A model generated the notes under the pieces. It did no database searches. It saw only the letters and a list, made by a program, of their open reading frames with translations, and was not told the origin of the DNA. From the NCBI GenBank assembly GCA_964574705.1, contig CAZNOO010000019.1, positions 1 to 36,067 on the forward strand: a stretch of DNA of 36,067 bases, read 5' to 3'. Source of the stretch: JAHIVB01 sp964574705. Its GTDB lineage: Bacteria > Bacillota_I > Bacilli_A > Izemoplasmatales > Hujiaoplasmataceae. The stretch's first letter is position 1. The number at the start of each line of letters is the position of its first letter. Below, piece after piece: positions 23,227 to 30,916 of the stretch. The position numbers and the translations under genes are program-made.

Positions 23227-24732
23227 ATGCCCATAGATCGTTTAGAAATCAGTTCTTTAATCAAAGAACAAATCAAAAATTATGAAGTGAAATCATCGAC
23301 CGAAGAAGTCGGTAGCGTGATTTCCGTCGGTGACGGAATCGCATTGGTCTACGGACTCGACAACGCCATGAGCGGTGAGCTTCTTGCTTTTCCGCATGAC
23401 GTATTCGGAATGGTTCAAAACTTAGAAAAAAGCCATGTCGGTGTTATTCTCTTAAATGATTCTTCTTTGATTAAGGAAGGCGACGTCGTCAAAACTACCG
23501 GTAAAATCCTTGAAGTTCCAGTTGGAGACGGATTGATTGGACGAGTTGTGAACCCTTTAGGACAACCTCTCGACGGACTTGGTAAAATCGTAACGAATAA
23601 AACTCGTCCGATTGAACGCAAGGCAACCGGCGTCATCGAAAGACAAGGTGTAAATCAACCGATGCAAACCGGAATTAAAGTGCTTGACGCATTGATCCCG
23701 ATTGGTAGAGGACAGCGCGAGTTAATTATTGGAGACCGTCAAACCGGAAAAACCTCTATCGCCGTTGATACCATCTTGAACCAAAAAGACGGAGACGTGA
23801 TTTGTATTTACGTCGCGATTGGACAAAAGAATTCCACTGTTTTAAATGTTTTGGAAACACTCAAAAGATTTGATGCACTAAGTTATTCTTTCATTGTCAG
23901 CGCTTCTGCATCCGACCCAGCTCCTTTGCTCTTCTTGGCTCCCTACTCCGCAGTGTCGATGGCAGAAGAATTCATGTTTCAAGGCAAGCATGTTTTAATC
24001 ATTTATGATGATTTGACCAAACATGCGATTGCTTATCGTGAAATCTCGCTTCTCTTAAGAAGACCACCGGGCAGAGAAGCCTTTCCAGGAGACGTTTTCT
24101 ATCTTCATTCAAGACTTTTGGAACGTGCCGCAAAACTTTCTGATAAACTCGGAGGCGGATCCATTACAGCTCTTCCAATTATTGAAACCCAAGAAGGCGA
24201 CATCTCAGCTTACATTCCGACCAACGTTATTTCAATTACGGACGGACAAATTTTCTTACAGTCAAAACTGTTCCACTCCGGCATCCGCCCAGCAATCAAC
24301 GCTGGACTCTCGGTTAGCCGCGTTGGTGGAGCTGCTCAATATAAAGCGATTAAAAAAGTCAGCGGAACCCTTCGTCTTGACTTAGCTAGTTTCCGCGAGT
24401 TAGAGGCTTTCACGCAGTTTGGATCTGATCTCGACGACGCGACGAAAGCCAAACTTGACAGAGGGCAAAGAACCGTTGAAATCCTGAAACAGGGATTGCA
24501 TCAAACGATGCCTTTTGAACATCAAGCCATCAGTATCTACGCTCTAAACAATGGATACCTTGATTCTATCAAAGTCGAAGACATTCACCGCTATGAAAAA
24601 GGGCTTCACTCCTATTTGGAAGAATCTAAAGAAGGAAAAGCTTTCCTTGATGGCATTAGAAAAACCAAAGACTTAGGTGAAACGAAGACGCTTGATAAAT
24701 TACTAGAAAACTATACTGTCGATTTTATGTAA
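23227..24732 (+). CDS. atpA: ATP synthase F1 subunit alpha
   Basis: The non-catalytic nucleotide-binding subunit of F1, three per enzyme. The 501 residues are of normal length, with the N-terminal beta barrel (SVGDGIALVYGLDNAM), P-loop GDRQTGKTS, AYREISLLLRRPPGREA and the arginine-finger region SVSRVGGAAQ. The open frame extends 40 codons upstream into atpH, but TTGAGGTG lies 6 bases before the ATG at 23227 and MPIDRLEISSLIKEQI is the normal family N terminus, so this start is used. Confidence 0.98.
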   Translation: MPIDRLEISSLIKEQIKNYEVKSSTEEVGSVISVGDGIALVYGLDNAMSGELLAFPHDVFGMVQNLEKSHVGVILLNDSSLIKEGDVVKTTGKILEVPVGDGLIGRVVNPLGQPLDGLGKIVTNKTRPIERKATGVIERQGVNQPMQTGIKVLDALIPIGRGQRELIIGDRQTGKTSIAVDTILNQKDGDVICIYVAIGQKNSTVLNVLETLKRFDALSYSFIVSASASDPAPLLFLAPYSAVSMAEEFMFQGKHVLIIYDDLTKHAIAYREISLLLRRPPGREAFPGDVFYLHSRLLERAAKLSDKLGGGSITALPIIETQEGDISAYIPTNVISITDGQIFLQSKLFHSGIRPAINAGLSVSRVGGAAQYKAIKKVSGTLRLDLASFRELEAFTQFGSDLDDATKAKLDRGQRTVEILKQGLHQTMPFEHQAISIYALNNGYLDSIKVEDIHRYEKGLHSYLEESKEGKAFLDGIRKTKDLGETKTLDKLLENYTVDFM

Positions 24733-24752
24733 TAAGAAAGGGAGTGTGAATC

Positions 24753-25619
24753 ATGGCTGCTTTAAGAGATATTAAAAACAAAATCGAAGCGACGAAGAAA
24801 ACTTCGCAGATTACCAAAGCCATGAACATGGTTTCCGCTTCCAAGCTTCGTAAAGTCGAAAAAAAATATCGATCCTTTCAACCGATTAAAGCACAGGTCA
24901 AATCGATTTTGGAGAGCATTCTTCAGTCCAACCCCGATTTTAGCCATCCTTTATTAAAAGCAAGGCAAATCAAAAAAACTGGATACATTCTCGTCACAAG
25001 TGACAGAGGGCTTGCAGGTCCTTACAACGCAAACATCATGAAATATTTCAATCAGATTGTAAGTGAACGTCATCCAGACAAGACAGACTACATCGTCGCA
25101 ACCATCGGATTCAAAGGCTTCAGTTACTGCAAAAGGAATCATATTCCTTTGCTGAACAAAGACTCAATCAACTCTCGAGACGAAATCCAGTTCATTGACT
25201 TCCAGGCCATGTCGAAAGCGTTCATTGAACTCTATCTTCAAGAACAAGTCGATCGGATTATCATCATCTATTCCCATTACGTCAACACGATGTCTTCCAA
25301 AACTGTTGAAGAGACCCTTCTTCCAGTCACGGACTTGATTGAAGGAAAAGATCCTGTCTCCATCCAGTATTTGTTTGAGCCGACCGCAGAACAAGTTGCT
25401 TCACAATTACTTCCAATCTATATTGAAAATACCTTGTACGGAATTATCCTTGATGCGAAGACAAGCGAACATTCGATGAGAATGACCGCAATGAAGAGCG
25501 CAACGGATAACGCACATGAAGTCATACAGAAACAGACACTTACCTATAATCGAGCAAGACAAGCATCGATTACCAAAGAGCTCACCGACATCATCGGTGG
25601 CGCAAACGCAGTGAAGTAG
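24753..25619 (+). CDS. atpG: ATP synthase F1 subunit gamma
   Basis: The central shaft that couples ring rotation to catalysis. 288 residues with the two long terminal helices forming the shaft: N-terminal LRDIKNKIEATKKTSQITKAMNMV and C-terminal MRMTAMKSATDNAHEVI followed by YNRARQASITKELTDIIGGA, both family signatures. VTSDRGLAGPYN lies in the Rossmann-like middle. An AAAGGGAG site precedes the ATG. The atpD ribosome site overlaps its stop codon. Confidence 0.97.
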   Translation: MAALRDIKNKIEATKKTSQITKAMNMVSASKLRKVEKKYRSFQPIKAQVKSILESILQSNPDFSHPLLKARQIKKTGYILVTSDRGLAGPYNANIMKYFNQIVSERHPDKTDYIVATIGFKGFSYCKRNHIPLLNKDSINSRDEIQFIDFQAMSKAFIELYLQEQVDRIIIIYSHYVNTMSSKTVEETLLPVTDLIEGKDPVSIQYLFEPTAEQVASQLLPIYIENTLYGIILDAKTSEHSMRMTAMKSATDNAHEVIQKQTLTYNRARQASITKELTDIIGGANAVK

Positions 25620-25630
25620 GAGGAAAATAC

Positions 25631-26896
25631 ATGCCAAGTTTAGGAACCGTTTTACAAGTCATGGGACCTGTCGTCGACGTTGAGTTTTTGTCGGACATGC
25701 CTCAAATCAACCATGCGCTTGAAATTAATATCGATGCTTTAAATAATCATGGCGTTCCAATCAAACTGACCCTCGAAGTATCTCTATTCCTTGGAGGAAA
25801 CACCGTTAGATGCATCGCTATGGATTCCACTGACGGACTCGTCAGAGGAATGGCAGTGACCAATATGGGAAAACCGATCAGTGTTCCTGTTGGTAAAGTC
25901 ACTTTGGGAAGAGTTTTCAACGTCCTTGGAGAAGCAATTGACGGAATGGATATGCCAAAAGAATATCCTACACTTCCGATTCATCGCCTCGCTCCAAAAC
26001 TCGAAGACTTAAACGCTGAAACAGAAATTTTGGAAACCGGAATCAAAGTCGTTGATTTACTTGCGCCTTATATCAAAGGTGGAAAAATCGGACTCTTCGG
26101 TGGAGCTGGTGTCGGCAAAACCGTATTGATTCAGGAATTAATTCATAACGTTGCCGAAGAACACGGTGGAATCTCCGTTTTCGCAGGTGTTGGTGAACGT
26201 ACGAGAGAAGGAAACGACCTTTATACTGAAATGACAGAATCGGGCGTTATCAAAAAAACCGCCATGGTGTTCGGACAAATGAACGAACCACCAGGTGCGA
26301 GAATGAGAGTCGGGTTATCCGGCCTAACGATGGCAGAATACTTCCGTGACGTTGAACATCAGGACGTATTGCTCTTCATCGACAATATTTTCCGTTTCAC
26401 TCAAGCAGGATCCGAAGTTTCTGCATTGCTCGGACGGATGCCTTCNNNNNNNNNNNNNNNNNNNNNNNNNNNNNNNNNNNNNNNNNNNNNNNNNNNNNNN
26501 NNNNNNNNNNNNNNNNNNNNNNNNNNNNNNNNNNNNNNNNNNNNNCCTGAAATCGTAGGAGAAGAACATTACAAAGTAGCGAGAGATGTCCAAAAGACAT
26601 TACAAAGATATAACGATTTACTTGACATCATCGCCATTCTAGGAATGGATGAACTGTCAGATGACGATAAACTAATTGTTCACCGCGCAAGAAGAATCCG
26701 GTTATTCTTATCCCAAAACTTCCATGTTGCAGAACAATTCACAGGTCAAAAGGGAAGTTTCGTGAAAGTGGAAGACACCATCAAAGGATTTAAGGAAATT
26801 CTAGAAGGAAAATACGATCAATTCCCAGAAGACGCATTCCGTCTTGTCGGAAGCATCGAAGACGTCAAAGAAAAAGCAGCGAAAATGAAGAAATAA
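25631..26896 (+). CDS. atpD: ATP synthase F1 subunit beta, interrupted by assembly gap
   Basis: Beta carries the catalytic ATP sites. Seen: the N-terminal barrel, P-loop GGAGVGKTVL, the catalytic glutamate in GVGERTREGNDLY, and DIIFRFTQAGSEVSALLGRMP-type sequence up to 26445. Then 100 Ns (26446-26545) replace the next part. Sequence resumes at PEIVGEEHY and continues with MDELSDDDK (the DELSEED-loop equivalent) to the normal C terminus. Family members have about 82 residues between these points, so roughly 247 bases are probably missing and the 100 Ns look like a fixed-size placeholder. The frame is kept across the gap only by chance. There is no sign of a real mutation. Confidence 0.96.
   Translation: MPSLGTVLQVMGPVVDVEFLSDMPQINHALEINIDALNNHGVPIKLTLEVSLFLGGNTVRCIAMDSTDGLVRGMAVTNMGKPISVPVGKVTLGRVFNVLGEAIDGMDMPKEYPTLPIHRLAPKLEDLNAETEILETGIKVVDLLAPYIKGGKIGLFGGAGVGKTVLIQELIHNVAEEHGGISVFAGVGERTREGNDLYTEMTESGVIKKTAMVFGQMNEPPGARMRVGLSGLTMAEYFRDVEHQDVLLFIDNIFRFTQAGSEVSALLGRMPXXXXXXXXXXXXXXXXXXXXXXXXXXXXXXXXXXPEIVGEEHYKVARDVQKTLQRYNDLLDIIAILGMDELSDDDKLIVHRARRIRLFLSQNFHVAEQFTGQKGSFVKVEDTIKGFKEILEGKYDQFPEDAFRLVGSIEDVKEKAAKMKK
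26446..26545. other. 100-N assembly gap inside atpD
   Basis: Exactly 100 undetermined bases. The conserved beta-subunit length predicts about 247 bases here, so coordinates after this point are probably short by about 147. Confidence 0.98.
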
Positions 26897-26909
26897 AGGA
26901 GGAACCTCC

Positions 26910-27302
26910 GTGAAAATCATCATCGTGACCCCTGATGGAGAACTGTACAATGAAGAAGTGTCATTTGTTCTAGTCTCCAGCAAAAGCAACGGCGAATATG
27001 GCATTTTGCAAAACCATTTGCCAATCGCATCTACCATCGATACGGGATATTTAAAACTCGAACAAGGCGACTTGGTCTTTTATGTCGTCGTCATCGGCGG
27101 ATTGCTGGAACATCACAACAACGTGATTACGGTCATCGCTCAAGATGCATTCATCGGACGCTCCAAAGAACAAGCTTTCGATAACCTGAATCAAATCAGA
27201 CAATCTAGAATCGAAGACAACCGCAAACGCAACATTGAACTCATCAAAGCGGAACGCGAACTGAGAAAACAAATCCAGCAGACAGGAGCGGGAAGCGTAT
27301 AA
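26910..27302 (+). CDS. atpC: ATP synthase F1 subunit epsilon
   Basis: Epsilon binds gamma and the c ring and can inhibit ATP hydrolysis. 130 residues: the N-terminal beta sandwich (VTPDGELYNEEVSFVLVSSKSNGEYGILQNHLP, GGLLEHHNNVITVIA) and a C-terminal charged helical hairpin (about 88-125). The start is GTG with AAAGGAGG 10 bases upstream. It ends in TAATG, sharing a base with the dut start. Confidence 0.94.
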   Translation: MKIIIVTPDGELYNEEVSFVLVSSKSNGEYGILQNHLPIASTIDTGYLKLEQGDLVFYVVVIGGLLEHHNNVITVIAQDAFIGRSKEQAFDNLNQIRQSRIEDNRKRNIELIKAERELRKQIQQTGAGSV

Positions 27303-27757
27303 TGAAAACAAAAACAAGAGGCTTTGAAATTGTTACCGAGTATTTGGACAAAGAAATCAATCTTCCAATGAGGAATACCACTCACGCTGCAGGATACGAT
27401 TTCGAATGCGCAGAAACATTGACGATTCCGGCTCACGGAATCATCGCCGTTCCTACAGGAATTAAATCTTATATGCAAGACAATGAAGTATTGCAGATGT
27501 ATCCAAGAAGCTCGCTTGCCGTTAAAAGACATTTGATGCTTGTGAACTCCGTCGGAATCATCGATAAAGATTATTATGACAATCCTTCCAATGAAGGACA
27601 CATTCAAATCTTATTAAGAAACTTTGGCGACGAAGATACCGTCATCCAAAAGGGTGAAAGAATTGCCCAAGGAATCTTCATGACTTTTCTTCTTTGTGAC
27701 AACGAGAAGAAGAGCGGTCCAAAAAGACTTGGTGGATTTGGAAGCACAGGATTATAA
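27302..27757 (+). CDS. dut: dUTP diphosphatase (dUTPase)
   Basis: Hydrolyses dUTP to dUMP and pyrophosphate, keeping uracil out of DNA and supplying dTMP synthesis. The trimeric dUTPase motifs are present in order: 1 AGYDFECAE, 2 YPRSSLA, 3 NSVGIIDKDYYDN, 4 QKGERIAQGIF and 5 RLGGFGSTG. 151 residues is normal. It starts on the last base of the atpC stop (TAATG), has no promoter of its own and is followed by a hairpin, so it is the last gene of the ATP synthase operon. That linkage is not the usual Bacillota arrangement. Confidence 0.95.
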   Translation: MKTKTRGFEIVTEYLDKEINLPMRNTTHAAGYDFECAETLTIPAHGIIAVPTGIKSYMQDNEVLQMYPRSSLAVKRHLMLVNSVGIIDKDYYDNPSNEGHIQILLRNFGDEDTVIQKGERIAQGIFMTFLLCDNEKKSGPKRLGGFGSTGL

Positions 27758-27768
27758 CGATTCATTCG

Positions 27769-27800
27769 AGCCCGAAACAATGTTTTCGGGCTTTGTTATT
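27769..27800 (+). terminator. Terminator after dut
   Basis: A perfect 9-bp stem (27769-27777 with 27784-27792) with a 6-nt loop, followed by a T-rich but interrupted tract. Confidence 0.78.
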
Positions 27801-27882
27801 GTTTCAGAATTGCAAATCAAGATTCTTATTTTCACAATTCACGAATTCCGCCTCAAATTCGACCGTTTCGGAGAATTTATGC

Positions 27883-27911
27883 TTGCTTTCAAGGTGGAAA
27901 TTTGATAAAAT
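27883..27911 (+). promoter_or_regulatory. Promoter of rpsB
   Basis: A -35 TTGCTT (27883-27888), 17-bp spacer and -10 TAAAAT (27906-27911), about 115 bases before the start, leaving a long leader. Confidence 0.65.
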
Positions 27912-27935
27912 GTTTATGCCTTACAAAAATACACA

Positions 27936-27992
27936 CACCATGGAGCATAAGAAACCGTGAGCCGAATCGGTGGTTTCAGCGATGAAGTGGTG
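27936..27992 (+). promoter_or_regulatory. Structured rpsB leader, possible S2 autoregulation site
   Basis: Within the long leader, CACCA (27936-27940) can pair with TGGTG (27988-27992), enclosing a hairpin of GAAACC (27951-27956) with GGTTTC (27972-27977) that contains an inner 4-bp stem (27961-27964 with 27968-27971). The ribosome site TTAGGAGG starts only 16 bases downstream. S2 represses its own mRNA in other bacteria; a similar role here is inferred only. Confidence 0.4.
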
Positions 27993-28025
27993 GAGGCAAC
28001 AATCAAATTAGGAGGAATTATATCA

Positions 28026-29147
28026 ATGGGCATTATCTCAATGAAAGCTCTCCTCGAAGCAGGAGTGCATTTCGGACATCAGACACGCAGATGGAATCCG
28101 AAAATGGCAAAGTACATTTACACATCTCGTAATGGCATCCACATCATCGACTTACAAAAAACAAGCGAATTAATCGACATCGCTTACAAAGCAATGTTTG
28201 ACATCGCTGAACAAGGCGGAAAAGTACTTTTCGTTGGAACAAAGAAACAATCACAAGAACCTGTCAAAGAAGAGGCTATCCGCGCTGGTCAATACTATGT
28301 TGACAAACGTTGGTTAGGTGGAACAATGACCAACTTCAAGACAATCAAGAAATCAATCAAGAAACTTCAAGATCTTCATAAAATGGAAGATGACGGCACA
28401 TTTACTCGCCTACCTAAAAAAGAAGTTATCGGTTTAAGAAAAGAAATGGAACGTTTGGAAAAATTCTTAGGTGGAATCAAAGACATGAAGGGTGTTCCTC
28501 AAGCTTTGTTCATTATCGACCCAAGAAAAGAAAGAAACGCAATCCTAGAAGCAAGAAAACTTGGAATTCCGGTATTCGGAATTATTGATACCAATTGCGA
28601 TCCAGATGATGTTGATTACATCATCCCAGCAAATGACGACGCTTTAAGAAGCGTTCGCCTAATCGTTGGAAAAATGGCTGATGCAGTCATCGAAGCCAAC
28701 GGCGGACTCATTTTAAGTGAAGAAGACGAAGAAGAGACAGAAGACTCGACAGATGAAGAATTGGAAGAAGAAACTCCAGTCAAAGTAAAACCTGTCAAAG
28801 TTGAAGTCAAACCTGCTCCAGCGAAAGTTGAAGTCAAACCTGCTCCTGCTAAAGTTGAAGTGAAACCTGCTCCTGCTAAAGTTGAAGTGAAACCAGCTCC
28901 TGCTAAAGTTGAAGTGAAACCAGCTCCTGCTAAAGTTGAAGTCAAAGCTGAAGTCAAACCAGAACCAGTTAAGGTTGAAGTCAAGGCTGAACCAGTTGTA
29001 GAAGACGCTGCTCCAAAAGCAGAAGTTACTGACTATGAAGCAATGAACGTAGCCGACCTAAAAGCCCTTTGCAAAGAGCTTGGAGTCAGTGGTTATTCCA
29101 AACTTAAAAAAGCAGAATTAATCGAAGAAATTAAGAAACAGAAGTAA
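28026..29147 (+). CDS. rpsB: Ribosomal protein S2 with repeat and SAP/Rho-N-like extension
   Basis: S2 of the small ribosomal subunit. Residues 1 to about 230 are normal: MKALLEAGVHFGHQTRRWNP, VGTKKQSQEPV, RWLGGTMTNFKT, FIIDPRKERNAI and an ending near VIEANGGL. The protein then continues to 373 residues: an acidic segment (about 235-252), five 9-residue KVEVKPAPA repeats (258-302), degenerate repeats to about 325, and a final 38 residues (336-373) with the helix-extended-loop-helix pattern NVADLKALCKELGV...KLKKAELIEEI of SAP/Rho-N/HeH nucleic-acid-binding domains. The ATG at 28026 (AGGAGG 9 bases upstream) replaces a frame opening at 27957 that lies in the leader. Confidence 0.97.
   Translation: MGIISMKALLEAGVHFGHQTRRWNPKMAKYIYTSRNGIHIIDLQKTSELIDIAYKAMFDIAEQGGKVLFVGTKKQSQEPVKEEAIRAGQYYVDKRWLGGTMTNFKTIKKSIKKLQDLHKMEDDGTFTRLPKKEVIGLRKEMERLEKFLGGIKDMKGVPQALFIIDPRKERNAILEARKLGIPVFGIIDTNCDPDDVDYIIPANDDALRSVRLIVGKMADAVIEANGGLILSEEDEEETEDSTDEELEEETPVKVKPVKVEVKPAPAKVEVKPAPAKVEVKPAPAKVEVKPAPAKVEVKPAPAKVEVKAEVKPEPVKVEVKAEPVVEDAAPKAEVTDYEAMNVADLKALCKELGVSGYSKLKKAELIEEIKKQK
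28797..28931 (+). repeat. Five tandem 27-bp repeats in rpsB
   Basis: Units start at 28797, 28824, 28851, 28878 and 28905, each encoding KVEVKPAPA. Units 4 and 5 are identical; the others differ at a few third positions, indicating recent duplication and selection on the protein. Degenerate copies continue to about 29000. Confidence 0.95.
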
Positions 29148-29151
29148 GATT

Positions 29152-29172
29152 GGGAGCCTTCGCTCCCTTTTT
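29152..29172 (+). terminator. Terminator between rpsB and tsf
   Basis: A 6-bp all-G/C-and-A stem (29152-29157 with 29162-29167) with a CTTC tetraloop and five Ts. Confidence 0.8.
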
Positions 29173-29195
29173 ACAGAAACGAAAAATAGATTGTA

Positions 29196-29225
29196 TTGAA
29201 AAACGAAATATGATAATATTATAAT
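29196..29225 (+). promoter_or_regulatory. Promoter of tsf
   Basis: A -35 TTGAAA (29196-29201), 18-bp spacer and perfect TATAAT (29220-29225), 22 bases before the tsf start. Confidence 0.7.
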
Positions 29226-29247
29226 AGTGAAACAAGGAGGATTTATC

Positions 29248-30138
29248 ATGCAAATCACAGCAGGATTAGTGAAAGACCTACGCGACAAAACAGGCGCTGG
29301 AATGATGGATTGCAAGAAAGCGCTCGTTGAGACCGATGGAAATATAGAACTAGCAATTGATTGGTTAAGAGAAAAAGGAATTGCCAAAGCAGCGAAAAAA
29401 GCATCAAGAATCGCAGCGGAAGGTATTTGTGAAGTTGCAGCAGACGGAAACAAGGCTATTGTTTTCGAACTCAACTGTGAAACAGACTTTGTTGCCCAAA
29501 ACGAAAAGTTTATTGGTTTGGTCGCAAAAATTTCCGAACAATTATTAAAAAGCAACGCTAAGACAGACGAAGAAGCGCTTGAAGTTTTAGTTGATGGAAA
29601 ACCTTTAAGAGAATTCATTCTCGAAAGCATTTCTTCCGTCGGTGAAAACATCTCCTTCCGTCGCTTTGAATCATTTACAAAAACAGATGCTCAAACATTT
29701 GGGTTCTACAAGCATTTAGGTGGAAAAATCGCAACGATTTCTATTATGAACGGTGGCGTATTTGAAACCGCAAAAGACGTCGCAATGCATGTTGCTGCGT
29801 CCAGCCCTAGATATTTATCTCAAGCGGATATTTCATCTGACGTGATTGAACACGAAAGAAGTGTTTTGACAAATGAAGCCTTAAATGAAAATGCGGAATC
29901 TGCAAAACCAAAGCCAGAAAACATCATCATCAAAATGGTTGAAGGACGTTTAAACAAGAATTTGAAGGAAATCTGCCTTCTCAACCAACCTTTCATCAAG
30001 AACCCTGACCAATCCGTAGAAGAATACGTGAAAAGTAAAGGCACTTCGATTGCTTCTTTTAAGCGTTTAGCTGTTGGAGAAGGAATTGAAAAGAAAGAAG
30101 ACAATTTTGCTGAAGAAGTCATGTCACAAGTCAAATAA
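29248..30138 (+). CDS. tsf: Elongation factor Ts
   Basis: EF-Ts exchanges GDP for GTP on EF-Tu. The 296 residues begin MQITAGLVKDLRDKTGAGMMDCKKAL, the UBA-like N-terminal domain, followed by the EF-Tu-contacting core with FELNCETDFVAQNEKF and HVAASSPRYLSQADI. The ATG at 29248, seven bases after AAGGAGG, is used rather than a GTG at 29227 that precedes the ribosome site. rpsB-tsf order is near universal, but here a terminator and new promoter separate the two, so tsf can be expressed on its own. Confidence 0.97.
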   Translation: MQITAGLVKDLRDKTGAGMMDCKKALVETDGNIELAIDWLREKGIAKAAKKASRIAAEGICEVAADGNKAIVFELNCETDFVAQNEKFIGLVAKISEQLLKSNAKTDEEALEVLVDGKPLREFILESISSVGENISFRRFESFTKTDAQTFGFYKHLGGKIATISIMNGGVFETAKDVAMHVAASSPRYLSQADISSDVIEHERSVLTNEALNENAESAKPKPENIIIKMVEGRLNKNLKEICLLNQPFIKNPDQSVEEYVKSKGTSIASFKRLAVGEGIEKKEDNFAEEVMSQVK

Positions 30139-30141
30139 TTT

Positions 30142-30167
30142 AAGGGACACTCGTGTGTCCTTTTTTT
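30142..30167 (+). terminator. Terminator or attenuator between tsf and pyrH
   Basis: A 9-bp stem with one G-U pair (30142-30150 with 30155-30163), a TCGT loop and seven Ts (30161-30167). pyrH starts only 21 bases later and no promoter fits between them. Confidence 0.85.
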
Positions 30168-30188
30168 GAAGAATAGGAGGGTTTCAAC

Positions 30189-30911
30189 ATGGACAAGAAA
30201 CGTGTTATGATCAAATTAAGCGGTGAAGCACTTGCAGGCAAAAACGGAATTGGAATTGATCCGAGAGTCGTCAAACACATTGCAAAAGAAATCAAGGAAG
30301 CCTATGACCTTGGAATTTGTGAAATCGGAATCGTCGTTGGAGGCGGAAACATTTTCCGCGGAAAACTCGCAACCGAGATGGGAATCGAAAGAAGTTCCGC
30401 AGATTACATGGGAATGATTGGAACGATTTTAAATGCCCTAGCACTTCAAAACTCCCTCGAAGCCATTGGCGTCGAGACGAGAGTCATGTCTAGCCTTAAC
30501 ATCCCAGAAGTTGCTGAACCCTACATCAGAAGAAAAGCACTCTCTCATTTCGAAAAAGACTATATCGTCATTTTCGGAGGCGGAACTGGGAACCCATACT
30601 TCTCCACAGATACGACAAGCGCACTCCGTGCAGCTGAACTCGGAGCTTCAATCATCTACATGGCGAAGAATGGTACCGACGGTGTCTATGACAAGGATCC
30701 TCAAACCTATCACGATGCAGTGAAGTTCAAAGAACTCACGAATCAGGAAGTATTACAGAAACAGCTTCAAGTTATGGACTCCACAGCAGCAGCGCTTTGC
30801 CATGACAACAACATCGACATCTACGTGTTCGATATGAACAAGGACGGAAACATCAAACGCGCCATCCTTGGAGAAGATATCGGCACGATGATCAATAACA
30901 AAAAGGAGTGA
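30189..30911 (+). CDS. pyrH: UMP kinase
   Basis: Phosphorylates UMP to UDP. The 240-residue hexameric amino-acid-kinase-fold enzyme has MIKLSGEALAG, VVGGGNIFRG, ADYMGMIGTILNALAL, IFGGGTGNPYFSTDT, and the nucleotide-binding KNGTDGVYDKDP. Together with upp at 20.1 kb it processes salvaged uracil. AGGAGGG precedes the ATG; the stop (TGA) overlaps the frr ribosome site region. Confidence 0.97.
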   Translation: MDKKRVMIKLSGEALAGKNGIGIDPRVVKHIAKEIKEAYDLGICEIGIVVGGGNIFRGKLATEMGIERSSADYMGMIGTILNALALQNSLEAIGVETRVMSSLNIPEVAEPYIRRKALSHFEKDYIVIFGGGTGNPYFSTDTTSALRAAELGASIIYMAKNGTDGVYDKDPQTYHDAVKFKELTNQEVLQKQLQVMDSTAAALCHDNNIDIYVFDMNKDGNIKRAILGEDIGTMINNKKE

Positions 30912-30916
30912 ATCAA

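Noticed and set aside
25631..26896. atpD as a pseudogene or internally deleted gene
   Set aside because: Both flanks are intact and fully conserved; the defect coincides exactly with a run of 100 Ns.
27696..27905. 69-residue plus-strand frame after dut
   Set aside because: It starts inside dut in another frame and runs through the dut terminator; no ribosome site.
28797..28931. Possible CRISPR-like array
   Set aside because: The 27-bp units abut without spacers and are in frame with rpsB.
28616..28984. 122-residue minus-strand frame rich in Thr, Gly and Ala opposite rpsB
   Set aside because: It is the antisense of the 27-bp repeat array; its repetition follows from the rpsB repeats and it has no ribosome site.
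29118..29651. 177-residue minus-strand frame opposite tsf
   Set aside because: tsf is unmistakable on the plus strand; the opposite frame has low-complexity Ser/Phe/Ile composition typical of antisense frames.
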